DNA from: Gaiellasilicea sp963794385
Lineage (GTDB): Bacteria > Actinomycetota > Thermoleophilia > Gaiellales > Gaiellaceae
Assembly: GCA_963794385.1 (NCBI GenBank)
Contig: CAWCDT010000019.1
Location: forward strand, 1 to 64,000
Direction: 5' to 3'
DNA: 64,000 nt
A program made the translations under genes and the position numbers. This document shows, one piece after another, positions 10,098 through 21,547 of the stretch (its first letter is position 1; each line of letters starts with the position of its first letter). A model generated the notes under the pieces. The model was not told the DNA's origin. It worked only from the letters and a program-made list of their open reading frames with translations, and made no database searches.

Positions 10098-10995
10098 CTA
10101 GGCATCGGCCACCGCGAGCACGAGCCGGTTGCCGGAGGGATCGACGACAGTCGCGTCATCGCCGTCGCCGCCGAGGCGGGCGAGCACGCGCTCACGCTCC
10201 GCCTCGTCCGGCAGGACAATCGTCGCCTGGCGAAGCGCGGCCGTGCCGGCGGGCGGGCTCGGTGCGCCGGCGCTCTCCCACGTGTTCGCCCCGAGATGGT
10301 GGTGGTAGCCGCCTGCGGCGAGAAACGCCGCCTGGTCCCGGAACGACGCCATCAGCGCGAAGCCGAGCCGGTCGCGGTAGAAGGCGAGGGTCTCCGGAAT
10401 CGTCGACACCTTCAGGTGGACGTGGCCCATCGTCGTGCCGGACGGCAGGCCGTCGAACGGCTCCGCGGCCGGATCCTCCAGCTCGGCCAGGAGGTCCTGG
10501 ACATCGAGCGGCTGCGTGGTCAGCCGCATGTCGACCTGCCCCTCCCAGACACTCTTCGCGCGGTCCCAGTAGATCTCGATCCCGTGCGCGTCCGGGTCGG
10601 AGAGGTAGAGCGCCTCGCTGACGAAGTGGTCCGAGAGCCCGGTCAGCGGCCACGCGGTCGCGCGCGGCGTGCGCGAGCCAGCGGGCCAGGTCGGGCCGCT
10701 CGGGGACGAGCAGGGCGAAGTGGTAGAGGCCCGTGTAGCCGACTGCCGGCTTCGCGCCCGGCTCCTCGACGAGCACGAGCAGCTCCCGCCCCCCGGTCCC
10801 GAGCGACGCACGGCCGTTCTCCTGCTCCAGTGCCTCCAGCCCGATCGCGGTGCGGTAGTAGTCGAGCGACCGCTCGAGGTCCGAGACGGTCAGGTGCACC
10901 GCGCCCATCGAGGTCAGCGGCGAGATCTCGGCCTGCGCAGGCGCGCCCGTAGCCTCCAGCTCCTCCGGGTCGAGCGGCGCCACAGGATCGCTCAT
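10098..10995 (-). pseudogene. Two-domain VOC protein (catechol-2,3-dioxygenase-like), one frameshift
   Basis: About 298 codons, CatE-like. The first VOC domain begins SMGAVHLTVSDLERSLDYYR and the second TMGHVHLKVSTIPETLAFYR; the second has the metal-ligand-like GGYHHHLGANTWES and closes with VVDPSGNRLVLAV. The frame changes near 10665 between ARWLAHAA and LTGLSDHFVSEALYLSDPDAHGIE, where one base is off. Relatives are extradiol dioxygenases or uncharacterised lyases. It sits between the small disrupted gene and the thioredoxin-like gene, all on the minus strand. Confidence 0.85.
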
Positions 10996-11013
10996 CCCCA
11001 GAGTCTCACAGCT

Positions 11014-11574
11014 CTAAAACAACGCTGCGGCGAGCTTGCGGCGGTAGCGAAGAGTGAGCGGGTGCTCCTGGCCGAGCTCCTCGAAGAGGAGCACCATCAG
11101 CTCGCGGATCCGGTCGCGCCGCTCGCCCTCGGCGTGGTCGACCTCCTCGAGCAGGACACGCAGCGCCAGCTCGTGGTCGCCGCGCTCCAGTGCCGGCAGC
11201 ACCTCGGGGAACTCCCCGCTCTCCTGGAGCTCGGCGACGACCCGGTCGAGCGGGGAGGGACCGGTCAAGCCGTCGAGGAACTGCCCGACGACCATCGGCG
11301 GCTGGGCGCCGACGAACTCGTTCACGACCTCGCCGTTGCGAAACGCCTTCACGGCCGGGATGCCGCTGATCCCGTAGCGCTGCGACAGCTCCTGGTTCTC
11401 GTCGACGTTCACCTTGGCCAGCGTGATGCCCGGCCGCTCGGCGACGCCCCGCTCGAGCACCGGGGCGAGCGCGTGGCACGGGCCGCACCAGGGCGCCCAG
11501 AAGTCGACGACGACCGGGGCCTCCCGCGACGCCTCGAGCACGTCCTGCTCGAAGGTCTGCTCGGTCACCTCCAT
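11014..11574 (-). CDS. Thioredoxin-TPR co-chaperone (CnoX/YbbN-like)
   Basis: 186 residues. Residues 1-105 form a thioredoxin domain with active site WAPWCGPC (cysteines 30 and 33) and the cis-proline GISGIPAVKAF. The remaining 80 residues are helical and TPR-like (LPALERGDHELALRVLLEEV), the layout of YbbN/CnoX, which protects and hands over unfolded proteins during oxidative stress. Start ATG 11574; stop just 18 nt from the upstream end of the VOC gene. Confidence 0.87.
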   Translation of the reverse strand: MEVTEQTFEQDVLEASREAPVVVDFWAPWCGPCHALAPVLERGVAERPGITLAKVNVDENQELSQRYGISGIPAVKAFRNGEVVNEFVGAQPPMVVGQFLDGLTGPSPLDRVVAELQESGEFPEVLPALERGDHELALRVLLEEVDHAEGERRDRIRELMVLLFEELGQEHPLTLRYRRKLAAALF

Positions 11575-11604
11575 CGCGGCTCACCTTAGCCGCAGCGGCT
11601 ACGG

Positions 11605-12336
11605 CTAGCGCCGCGTGAAGCGGACGAGCTCGAGGAGCACCCCGGGGGCTTCCTCTTTGACGAGCCCGACTTGGGGGCAGTAGTGCTTGAACTCGGTGAT
11701 GTCGTCGAGCGGCGCGTAGTCCTCCGTCTTGATGCAGTCGGAGAACGTGCCCGCAGGTGTTGTCACGTCGACGCCGACGGCGACCACCTTCGAACGGTCC
11801 TCGGCTACGCCGGGGGCCTGCTCCTGCTCGAACTCCTGGCCGACCTTCGGCTCGGCCGGCATGAACAGACCCGGCTTTGCGTTCCCCTTGCCCGCTTGCC
11901 ACGCCCCCTCGTGCCCGACGACCTTGCCGTCCTCGTAGTCGTCGACCTTCTCGCCGATGTACCAGACGCTCCCGTCCTCGCGCTGCGCGTAATAGTCGAG
12001 CGTTCGCTCGACGAGCTCGTCGTCCTCGTACTCCTTCACCTCGACGACCGTGACCGGAATCCCTCCCACGACCCTCGTCTTGGTCAAGACGCGCTTGTCG
12101 GCGCGAGTTTCCACCGACTCGCCGGTGTCAGCGTCCTTCTCGCTCCCCTCGAACGCCATGACCCGGATCTCGGAGAGCGGCATGAGCGGGTTGTCGACGC
12201 GTGCGGTGTAGGCGGCTGCCTCGGTCGCCGTCTGCGTCTCCCCTTCCGAGCCGGCCTCGTCGTCACCGCCGCAGCCCGCGACGAGAGGGAGGAGCAGCGC
12301 CACCGCGAGGATGGCGCCGCTCCAGCGATACGTCAC
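11605..12336 (-). CDS. Putative lipoprotein, paralogue of the next gene
   Basis: 243 residues from GTG 12336. The N-terminus has a lipoprotein signal, hydrophobic LAVALLLPLV followed by lipobox VAGC, then an acidic spacer. The body contains RVDNPLMPL, DYYAQREDGSVWYIGE, EDGKVVGHEGAWQAG, KPGLFMP and the C-terminal FKHYCPQVGLVKEE. The same landmarks in the same order occur in the protein encoded 4 nt upstream (12341-13264), so the two arose by duplication. No family name known to me; likely anchored outside the membrane. Confidence 0.78.
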   Translation of the reverse strand: MTYRWSGAILAVALLLPLVAGCGGDDEAGSEGETQTATEAAAYTARVDNPLMPLSEIRVMAFEGSEKDADTGESVETRADKRVLTKTRVVGGIPVTVVEVKEYEDDELVERTLDYYAQREDGSVWYIGEKVDDYEDGKVVGHEGAWQAGKGNAKPGLFMPAEPKVGQEFEQEQAPGVAEDRSKVVAVGVDVTTPAGTFSDCIKTEDYAPLDDITEFKHYCPQVGLVKEEAPGVLLELVRFTRR

Positions 12337-12340
12337 GAGG

Positions 12341-13264
12341 CTAGCGTCCACGAAGGCGCACGGCGAGCTCGGTCTCTCGATACACGTCGCTGAAGAAAAA
12401 GCCGCGCCAGTCCAGTCTCCGCGCTTCTCGCCGGACGTCTCGCAGCTCCTCGCCGGCCAGCTCAGTGCTCTCAACCAGCACCAGCGCCTCGCCGGTCGGC
12501 GGGTCGACGGACCCGATCTCGACGATGCCGACTCCCGGCGCGTGGAACTTGCTCTGCACGCCTCCGTCGGGATCGAGCGGATTGCGCTCGTGCGTCACGA
12601 GGACGTTGTCGAAGCAGGTGTTGTCGAAGGGAACGCAGATGTTCTGACCGGTCTCGACCACCCTGGCGCAGTCCAGAAAGTCGATCTCCGGTGCAAAGCC
12701 CTGCAGATACTCGGGCAACCCCACGCTCGGGCTTCCCGCCATGTGGATGCCGGGGACGGCGCCGTCCTCGCCGGCAATCCACGTGCTCGGCGCGCCGACG
12801 AATCTCCCGTCCTCGAACTCCTCCGGATACTCGCCGAGATTCCAGACATTGCCGCGCTCGTCCTGGGCGAAGAAGGCGAGCTCGGACTCGACGACTTCAC
12901 CTTCGCTCTCGTCGACGTCCCAGACGACGATCGTGTTTACGCCGTCGATCTCCTTCGACAGGTCGGTGACCGTGAACGTGACGCGATGCGGGACTCCCTC
13001 GACCGTCCCTTCGAGGACACGCTGCGTTCCCGGCACGAGCGGGAAGAACGCGTTGTCGATCCGCGGCCGCTCGAGGAAGTCGTCGTCGTCGAAGCGCGCC
13101 AGTTCGGCGCACGGTTGCTCCGCGTCCACGACGGCTGCACGCGCGGAAGCGGCAGGCGCCGCCTGAGCGACGCTGACCCCGATCACGCCCGCGACCGTCG
13201 TGAGCACCGCGAGCGCGGCGAGTGTTTTCAGGACGGGAAACCGAATCGACAGTTCCGTAGACAT
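12341..13264 (-). CDS. Secreted hypothetical protein, paralogue of the lipoprotein
   Basis: 307 residues from ATG 13264 with a Sec signal peptide (LKTLAALAVLTTVAGVIGVSVAQA, cleavage after AQA). Shared landmarks with the downstream lipoprotein: RIDNAFFPLVPGT, FFAQDERGNVWNLGE, EDGRFVGAPSTWIAG, VPGIHMAG and FHAPGVGIVEIG. Four cysteines in the middle (DCARV, ICVPF, TCFDN and PCAEL) may form disulfides. The paralogue is a lipoprotein, this one should be released. The stop-to-start gap of 4 nt suggests one operon. Confidence 0.78.
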   Translation of the reverse strand: MSTELSIRFPVLKTLAALAVLTTVAGVIGVSVAQAAPAASARAAVVDAEQPCAELARFDDDDFLERPRIDNAFFPLVPGTQRVLEGTVEGVPHRVTFTVTDLSKEIDGVNTIVVWDVDESEGEVVESELAFFAQDERGNVWNLGEYPEEFEDGRFVGAPSTWIAGEDGAVPGIHMAGSPSVGLPEYLQGFAPEIDFLDCARVVETGQNICVPFDNTCFDNVLVTHERNPLDPDGGVQSKFHAPGVGIVEIGSVDPPTGEALVLVESTELAGEELRDVRREARRLDWRGFFFSDVYRETELAVRLRGR

Positions 13265-13519
13265 CGAAGCCTCCGTTGTCTCGGCTGGTGCTCCGAGAGC
13301 ACGGATGCGGCGTTGACGTCCGACAGAGTCGCGTCCACAGTCTCCTGCGTCACGACCGTTCTCCCGCAAGACGGCCCTCGAACCAGATGGCCTCTGCTCT
13401 CACGTTGTAGCGCCGAACGCGCACAAGAGTCAAGCAGTTGCGGAGAAAGGCAACGCGACCAATCCGTTCGTGGCTCTTGACACGAAGTTGAAAACGCGCA
13501 ACTTTTGTTGGTGGGGTAG
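13265..13519. other. Intergenic region between divergent units
   Basis: 255 bp between the start of the secreted protein gene and the first RND pump. A -35-like TTGACA lies at about 13479-13484 on the plus strand, but the hexamer 17 nt further (AACTTT) is a poor -10. No further gene, repeat or terminator is seen. Confidence 0.4.
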
Positions 13520-13534
13520 TTGGGGGTACGGCAG

Positions 13535-16500
13535 GTGCGTTCGATCGTCGAGGCGATTCTGCGGCTTCGACTATTGGTCGTCGCTGCGGCTGCGGCGACG
13601 CTGGTGGTGGGGATCGGCCAGCTCAGGCAGATGCCCGTGGACGTCCTCCCGGAGTTCGTGCCGCCCACGGTCGAGGTCCAGACCGAGGCGCTCGGGTTGT
13701 CCGCGGCCGAGGTCGAGCAGCTGATCACGGTCCCGCTGGAGCAGGACCTGCTCAACGGCGTCGCCTTCCTCGACGACATCCGCTCCGAGTCGGTTCCCGG
13801 CTTGTCGCGGATCCTCCTCGTCTTCGAGCCGGGCACCGACATCTACCGCGCGCGGCAGGTGGTGGCGGAGCGGCTCACGCAGGCGCACGCGCTGCCGAAC
13901 GTGTCGAAGCCGCCGCAGATGTTGCAGCCGCTGTCGTCGACGAACCGGGTCATGATGATCGGGCTCACCTCCGAGACCGTCTCGCCGCTCGAGCTGTCGG
14001 TGCTCGCGCGCTGGACGATCGTGCCCCGGCTCGTCGGCGTCGAGGGCGTCGCGAACGTCTCCGTCTGGGGTCATCGCGACCGGCAGCTGCAGGTGCAGGT
14101 CGACCCGGAGCGGCTGCGCGATCAGGGCGTCTCGCTGCTCCAGGTCATCGAGACGGCCGGGAACGCGCTGTGGGTGTCGCCGCTGACGTTCGTCGAAGCC
14201 TCGACGCCGGGGACCGGCGGGTTCATCGACACCCCCAACCAGCGGCTCGGGATCCAGCACCTGTCGCCGATCAGCACGCCGCCCGACCTGGCCCAGGTAC
14301 GGCTCGAGGACACGGGCGACAGGAATCTGCACCGTCGGGTGATGTCGCGTCCGTGGTCGAGGACCACCAGCCGCTGATCGGGGACGCGGTCGTCGACGAC
14401 GGCGCCGGCCTGCTCTTCGTCGTCGAGAAGTTCCCGGAGGTCAACACGCTGGCCGTGACCGAGCGGGTCGAGGACGCGATCGACGACGATGGCGCCCGGC
14501 CTCGCCGGCCTCGAGTTCGATCACGACCGTCTACCGGCCGGCGTCGTTCGTCGAGAAGTCGATCGACAATCTCGCTCTCGCGTTGATCATCGGCGCGGTG
14601 CTCGCAGCGCTGCTCGTCGGTGCCTTCCTCTTCCGGTGGCGCACCGCGTTGATCGCCCTCCGTCGTGATGCCCCTGTCGCTCGTGGTGGCGGCGCTGGTG
14701 CTCTATGCGCTCGGGACGACGATGAACGCGATCGTCCTGGCGGGCCTGGTCGCGGCTCTCGCCGTCGTCATCGACGACGCGGTCGTCGACGTCGAGAACG
14801 TCACGCGGCGGCTTCGCGAGCGCGGAGAGGACGGCGTTGACGCGCCGATCGGGCCGACGGTTCTCGAGGCGACGCTCGAGGTCCGCGGCGCCACGGTCTA
14901 CGCGACGCTGATCGTCGCGCTCGCCGTGCTGCCGCTCTTCTTCCTCGAGGGCCTGGCCGGCGCGTTCTTCCCCGACCTGGCCGGCGCGTACCTGCTCGCA
15001 CTGCTCGCCTCGATGGTCGTCGCGTTGACCGTCACACCGGCGCTCTGCGTGCTGCTCCTGTCGCGAGCGACTCGCGACCGCGGCGAGCCTCCACTGGTCG
15101 GGTGGCTCCAGCGCGGCTACGAGAGCGTCGCTCGTCGCGGGTCATCCACAGGCCTCGCATCACGTACGTCGCCGCCGGCGCCGTCCTCGTGGCCGCGTTC
15201 GCCGCCGTCCCGTTCCTCGGCGGCCCGCTGCTGCCGACGTTCAAGGAGACGGCGCTGCTGGTCCGTTGGGACGGCCCGCCCGGGCACGTCCCTCCCGGAG
15301 ATGAACCGGATCACCGCGCGCGCGAGCCGCGAGCTCCGCTCCATCCCGGGCGTGCAGCAACGTCGGCGCGCACGTCGGGCGCGCGGTGACGGCTGACCAG
15401 GTCGTCGGCGTCAACTCCGGCGAGCTCTGGGTGAGCATCGATCCCGATGCCGACCACGACGCCACGGTCGACGCCGTCCGAGACGTGGTCGACGGCTACC
15501 CGGGCCTCTCGCGACGACGTCCAGACCTATTCGAACGAGCGCGTGAGAGAGGCCCTGACCGGCGCAGACGAGGACGTCGTCGTCCGCCTCTACGGCGAGG
15601 ACCTGGACGTCCTCAGCGCGCAGGCGACAGACGGTGCGGAGCGCCGTGTCGGAGGTCGACGGGGTCGCCGACCGCGCGTGTCGACCTCCCCGCGCGAGGA
15701 GCCGACGCTCGAGATCGAGGTCGACCTCGCAGGCGGCGCAGCGGCACGGAATCAAGCCGGGCGACGTCCGCCGGGCCGCGAGCCACGCTGCTGTCGGGCA
15801 TCCAGGTCGGCAGCCTCTTCGAGGAGCAGAAGGTCTTCGACGTCGTCGTCTGGGGCACGCCCGAGACGCGGCAACAGCCTGACCAGCATTCGCCAGCTCC
15901 TGATCGACACGCCCGACGGCGGCCACGTCCGTCTGGGGGACGTGGCGAAGGTCCGCATCGCCGCGAATCCGGCCAACATCAAGCGCCAGGCCGTCTCGCG
16001 CTACGTCGATGTCGCCGCCGACGTCAGCGGCCGCGACCGCAGCTCGGTCGTCGGCGATGTCGAGGGCCGCCTCCAGGCGCTCGCCTTCCCGCTCGAGTAC
16101 CACGCGGAGGTGCTGGCCACGCGAGACCGCAGCCGCTGGGGCCGGCTGATCGCGATCGGCATCGCAGCAGCGATCGGGATCTTCCTCCTCCTGCAGGCGT
16201 GCTTCGGCAGCTGGCGCCTGGCGACGCTCGCCTTCTTGACGCTCCCGCTCGCCGTCGCGGGCGGCTTCCTCGCAGCGCTGGCCGTCGGCGGCGACGCTCT
16301 CGTTCGGCGCGGTCATCGCAGTCGTCGCCGTGTTCGGGATCGCCGTCCGCAACAGCGTGCTCGCTGGTCGACCGCTTCCGCCGGCTCGACGCTGGAGGAA
16401 GGCGAGGAGGCCGAGCGTACGGACCTCGTCCTGCGCGGCGCCCGCGAACGTCTCGCGCCGATCGTCGCTGACCGCCCTGGCCACCGCGCTGGCTCTGCTT

Positions 16501-16710
16501 CCGATGGTGGTTCTCGGCGGCGTCGCCGGCAACGAGCTGACGCGCCCGCTCGCGGTCGTCGTCCTCGGCGGGCTCGTCACGTCGACGTTGGTCAGCCTGT
16601 TCGTCCTTCCCACGCTCTACGCTCCGCTTCGGTCTCGGCTTCGGCCGCCGAGCAGGCACCCGAACGGACTGGCCCGGACGCGGTGCCCCGCCGCCGAGCT
16701 AGGAGGCTGA
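13535..16710 (+). pseudogene. CzcA/CusA-type RND efflux pump 1, many frameshifts
   Basis: Inner-membrane heavy-metal RND permease, about 1,058 codons, normal for the family. Order of landmarks: first helix LRLLVVAAAAATLVVGIGQL; porter start MPVDVLPEFVPPTVEVQTEA; GTGGFIDTPNQRLGIQHL; helices around LIIGAVLAALLVGAFLFRW; VVIDDAVVDVENVTRRL, the charged-residue helix of RND pumps; FFLEGLAGAFFPDLAGAYLL; second porter half; end VVLGGLVTSTLVSLFVLPTL. The reading frame changes many times from 14,325 onward, mostly by single inserted C or G, while codons stay conserved. Start GTG 13535 or TTG 13520. It is followed directly by a lipoprotein and a second pump. Confidence 0.85.
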
Positions 16711-17178
16711 TGCGACCGATGAACTCGACCAGAGCGACCGCTGGGCGATCGACGCTCGCTGGATCGCGTGGCGCCGGCCTGCTCGGACTCGCCGGCTGCG
16801 GCGGGAGCTCCGACGAGCGTCGAGCTCGGAGCGAGCCGGCCAAGGTCGAGCACGTCGAAGGGACGAACCTCAGCCGCGTCATCCTGACGCCCGAGGCGGC
16901 CCAACGGCTCGACATCCGCGACAGCGCCGGTTCGCCGAGGCAGCAGGCGGCACGGTGATCCCGTACTCCGCGGTCTTCTACGACGACCGACGGCAAGACC
17001 TGGGCCTACATCACACCCGAGCCGCTGACCTTCGTCCGGGAGCGAATCGTCGTCGACCGCATCGACGGCGATCGCGCCCTGCTCTCCAGCGGGCCGTCAG
17101 CGCGGGACGAAGGTCGCGACGGTCGGCGTGGCCGAGCTCTACGGCGCCGAGTCCGGCGTCGACGGCGACGGCCACTGA
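16710..17178 (+). pseudogene. Short lipoprotein adaptor between the RND pumps, frame broken
   Basis: An AGGAGG Shine-Dalgarno (16701-16706) precedes ATG 16710, which overlaps the pump-1 stop. The N-terminus is a lipoprotein signal with lipobox LAGC followed by GGSSDE. The body matches only the membrane-proximal part of RND adaptor (CusB/HlyD) proteins: VILTPEAAQRLDI, then in other frames VIPYSAVFYDD, WAYITPEPLTFVRERIVV and VATVGVAELYGAESG. About 155 codons, far shorter than the 350-450 of Gram-negative adaptors and with no hairpin or lipoyl domain visible. At least two indels. Confidence 0.65.
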
Positions 17179-17201
17179 GCGAGGGAGGCCGGCGCGGGAC
17201 G

Positions 17202-20200
17202 ATGATGCGCTGGATCGTCGGCTCGAGCCTGAAGTTCCGCTACCTCGTCGTGGCGGCCGGCGCGGCGATGATGGTCTTCGGCGTCGGCCGCTTGCGCGAC
17301 ACGCCGGTGGACGTCTTCCCCGAGTTCGCGCCGCCGAAGGTCGAGATCCAGACGCCGAGCCTCGGCCTCTCCGCCGAGGAGGTCGAGGAGCTGGTCACGG
17401 TCCCGCTCGAGCAGTCGCTCCAGGGCCTGCCCGAGCTCGAGACGATTCGCTCCAAGTCGGTGCCGCAGCTCTCGTCGATCGTGCTGCTCTTCGAGCGCGG
17501 CACCGACCTCCTGCGCGCCCGCCAGCTCGTGCAGGAACGTGTCGCGACGGTGACGCCGACGCTGCCGACCTGGGCGAGCCCGCCCGTTCATGATCCAGCC
17601 GCTCTCGTCGACGAGCCGGGTCATGAAGATCGGGCTGCCGTCGGAGACCCTCTCCCTGATGGACATGTCGATGATCGCCTACTGGAAGATCCGGGCGCGG
17701 TTGCTCCGCGTCCCGGGCGTCGCGAACACGCCGATCTGGGGCGAGCGGCTGAAGCTGCTCCAGGTGCACGTCGACCCCGGGAAGCTGCGCGATCACGGCG
17801 TCTCGCTCGACGCAGGTGATGGACGTCACCGCGGACGCCCTGGACGCCGGGCTGCTGCGGTACTCGGACGGCGCCGTGATCGGCACCGGCGGGTTCATCG
17901 ACACCCCCAACCAGCGGCTGAGCATCCGCCACATCCTGCCGATCGTCTCGCCGGACGAGCCTCGCCCAGGTGCCGCTCGAGGGCGTGAACGGCGAGTCCG
18001 TCCTGCTCGAGCGACGTCGCCGACGGCTGGTCTAGGACCACCAGCCGCTGGTCGGCGACGCCGTCATCAACGACGGCCCCGGCCTGATGCTCATCGTCGA
18101 GAAGCTCCCGTGGGCCAACACGCTCGACGTGACGCGCGGGCGTCGAGGAGGCGATCGAGGAGCTGCGGCCCGGACTGCCCGGCATCGAGATCGACACCAC
18201 GATCTTCCGGCCGGCGACCTTCATCGAGGACTCGATCGACAACCTCACGAGGCGCTCCTGATCGGCGCGCTGCTCGTCGTCCTCGTGCTCGGCGCTTTCC
18301 TGTTCGAGTGGCGGGCGGCGCTGATCAGCGTCGTCTCGATCCCGCTGTCGCTGGTGGCGGCCGGGCTCGTCCTCTACCTGCGCGACACGACCGTCAACAT
18401 GATGGTCCTTGCCGGGCTTCGTGATCGCGATCGGGCGTCGTCGTCGACGACGCGATCATCGACGTCGAGAACATCGTCCGCCGGCTGCGCCAGCACCGCG
18501 AGGAGGGCAGCGAGCCTCGACGGCGTCCGATCGTCCTCGAGGCCTCGCTCGAGGTGCGGAGCGCCGATCGTCTACGCCACGCTGATCATCGTCGCGGCGA
18601 TGATGCCCGTCTTCTTCCTCGACGGGCCTGACGGGCGCCTTCTTCAAGCCGCTCGCCTTCTCCTACATCCTGGCGGTGGTCGCCTCGCTGCTCGTCGCGC
18701 TGACCGTCACGCCGGCGCTGGCCCTGATCCTTCTGCGGAACGCCCCGCTCGAGCGGCGCGACTCGCCGCTCGTCGCTCTGGCTCCAGCGCGGCTACGAGC
18801 GCCGCGCTCGCGCGCATCATCTCGCAGGCCGCGCTGGGCCTACGCGACCGTAGCGGCGACCGTCGTGGCGGGCCTCGCTGTGGTGCCGTTCCTCGGCCAG
18901 TCGCTGCTGCCGGACTTCAAGGAGCGGGACTTCCTGATGCACTGGCTGACCACGCCCGACACCTCCGGCCCGGAGGAGGTCCGCGATCTCGGTGCGGCCT
19001 GCCAGCGAGCTGCGGACGATCCCGGGCGTCCGCAACTGCGGCTCCCACATCGGCCAGGCCCTACTCGTCGGACGAGCCGTACGGGATCTACTTCGGCGAG
19101 AACTGGATCAGCGTCGACCCGAAGGTCGACTACGACGAGACGCTCGCCAGCGTCCAGGAGCGTCGTCGACGGCTATCCCGGCCTCCGCCGCGACGTCCAG
19201 ACCTACCTGAAGGAGCGGATCCGCGAGGTGCTGACCGGGTCGAGCGACGCCGATCGTCGTGCGCATCTACGGCGACGACCTGAAGGTGCTCGAGCGCAAG
19301 GCCGACGAGGTGCAGCACATGATGGAAGGGGTCGACGGCCTCGTCGAGGCGAAGGTCGAGCTCCACCAGGACGTCCCCCAGGTCGAGGTCGAAGTCGACC
19401 TCGCCGACGGCCCAGGAGTACGGCCTCAAGCCCGGCGACGTCCGCCGCGCGGCGCCACGTTGATCGCGAGCGAAGAGGTGGGCGACATCTTCTTCGGCGG
19501 CAAGGCCTACGACGTGCACGTCTGGAGCACTCCGGAGACCCGCAACAGCCTCACCGAGCATCCGCGAGCTTCCGATCGACACTCCCGACGGCGGGCAGGT
19601 GCGCCTCGACCGAGGTGGCGGACGTGCGAATCGCGCCGACGCCGAACACGATCGAGCGCGAGAACCTCTCACGCCGCCTCGAGGTCAGCGCCAACGTGAG
19701 CGGACGCGACCTCGGCTCGGTCGTCGGACGAGCTCGAGGACCGCCTCGAGACGATCGACTTCCCGCTCGGCTACAACGCCGAGCTCCTCGGTGAGTTCGA
19801 GGAGCGACAGGCCGCGCAGCGGCGCATGCTAAGCCTCGGCGATCGGCGCCGCGGTCGCCGATCTTCCTCCTGCTGCAGGCGTCCTTCGGGAGCTGGCGCC
19901 TCGCGACGCTGTCCTTCCTGACGCTGCCGATGGCGCTCGTCGGCGGAGCGCTGGCCGCGTACCTGGGCGGCGGCATCCTCTCCCTCGGCTCGCTGGTCGG
20001 CTTCTTCACCGTCTTCGGGATCGCCGCGCGCAACGGCATCCTGATGATCAACCACTTCCAGCACCTCGAGCGCTACGAGGGCGAGACCTTCGGTCCGCAG
20101 CTCGTCCTGCGCGGAGCGCGGGAGCGGCTCTCGCCGATCCTGATGACGACGCTGGCGACGGGGCTGGCGATCGTCCCGCTGGTCATCGCCGGCGACATCC

Positions 20201-20328
20201 CCGGGCACGAGATCGAGCACCCGCTGGCGGTCGTGGTCCTCGGCGGCCTCGTCACGTCGACGCTGCTCAACCTGTTCGTCGTCCCGTCCCTCTACCTCCG
20301 GTTCGGGAAGCCGCGACAAGCCGCCTGA
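17202..20328 (+). pseudogene. CzcA/CusA-type RND efflux pump 2, many frameshifts
   Basis: A second heavy-metal-type RND permease, about 1,042 codons, closely similar to pump 1. MMRWIVGSSLKFRYLVV starts it; TPVDVFPEFAPPKVEIQT, GTGGFIDTPNQRLSIRHI, DDAIIDVENIVRRL (reconstructed across an indel) and LVTSTLLNLFVVPSLYLRF mark the domains. One-base indels occur roughly every 60-150 nt from 17,580 to 19,850, mostly insertions and some deletions; the last 450 nt are clean. Paired pumps and adaptor suggest a metal or drug exporter assembled from two different RND subunits, but each may also work as a homotrimer. Confidence 0.85.
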
Positions 20329-20332
20329 GGAT

Positions 20333-21547
20333 CTACTCGTAGCGGAGCGCCGCGATCGGGTCGAGCCGGGCGGCGCGGCGGGCCGGGTAGTAGCCGAAGA
20401 AGAGGCCGACGGCGAGCGCGACGCCGAGGGCGACGAACAAGGAGGGGACGCTGATGAGCGTCAGCCAGCCTGCGAGCTCGCCGATCAGCCGCGTCGCGGC
20501 AATGCCGGCGAGGACCCCGGCGATGCCGCCCAGCGCGCTCAGGACGAGCGCCTCGATCAGGAACTGCATCTGAACCGTCCCGGGAGTCGCTCCGACGGAC
20601 TTGCGGATGCCGATCTCGCGCGTCCGCTCGTGGACGGACACGAGCATCATGTTCATGATCCCGATCCCGCCGACCAGCAGGGCGATCCCGCCGAGCGCGA
20701 AGGTGAGCACGCGGAAGGTCGTCGTCGCCCGCTGCGCCTCCTTGACGATGCTCGCCTGGTCCTCGGCCGAGAAGTCGTCCGCGTAGGACTCCGGCAGGTT
20801 GTGCTGGCGGCGCAGGAGCGTGCCGATCTCGTCCATCGCCGGCTCGATGTCCGCCTCGCTGCGCACCCGGACGCCCACGCTCTTGGTCGTCGTGCCGCCG
20901 AGGAGCACGCGGAGCACGATCGGGAGCGGCACGAAGATCCGGTTGTCGAGGTTCTCGTCCGCCAGCGCCCCCTTGCGCGACTGGACGCCGATCACCTCGA
21001 ACTCCTGGTTGCCGACCCGGACCGTCTTCCCGATCGCGCTCTGCCCGGGGAAGAGCCGCTCCTGCGGCACCGGGCCGAGCACGATGACGCTGCGGCCGAA
21101 GCTGACGTCGGTCGGAGAGATCAGGCGGCCGTCGGACGCGCTCTGGTTGTAGATCTCGGCGTAGCGTCGGCGTGACGCCGATAGAGCCGCGTCACGGCCT
21201 GGTTCCGGCCGGCGGAGACGGTGAGGCTCTCGATGTCCTGATGGGGCGCGACCGCGTCGACCATCGGCAGGTCCGCGATCGCGGCGACGTCCTCGGGCGT
21301 GATCGTGCGCTCGCTCGCCGACTGGCGCGTGCCGATGCTGATGAACTCCCCGTCCACGAGGATCACGTTCGCGCCGAGCCGGCGGATGCTGTCCGTCGAC
21401 CTCCTGCCGGGCTCCGGCGCTGACCGCGGTCACCGCGACCAGCGACGCGACGCCGATGACGACGCCGAGCGCCGTCAGGGCGGCGCGGAACCAGTTCGAC
21501 CGCAGCGCGCCGAGGGCGATGCGCCACTGCTCGACGAGCGACGTCAT
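20333..21547 (-). pseudogene. MacB-like ABC transporter permease, two frameshifts
   Basis: FtsX/MacB permease of about 405 codons. First helix ALTALGVVIGVASLVAVTAV; a periplasmic-type domain (VILVDGEFISIGTRQ, LISPTDVSFGRSVIVLG); then three helices with the conserved IGIMNMMLVSVHERTREIG, RKSVGATPGTVQMQFLIEA and a C-terminal LFFGYYPARRAARLDPI. Indels near 21,415 and 21,175. The ATG overlaps the stop of the ATPase gene (ATGA). With the ATPase and HlyD-like adaptor it forms a MacAB-type exporter, usually for peptides or macrolides. Confidence 0.87.

Noticed and set aside
13535..20328. Programmed frameshifting or introns in the RND genes
   Set aside because: Indels are too many and irregular, without slippery sites; sequence error explains them better.
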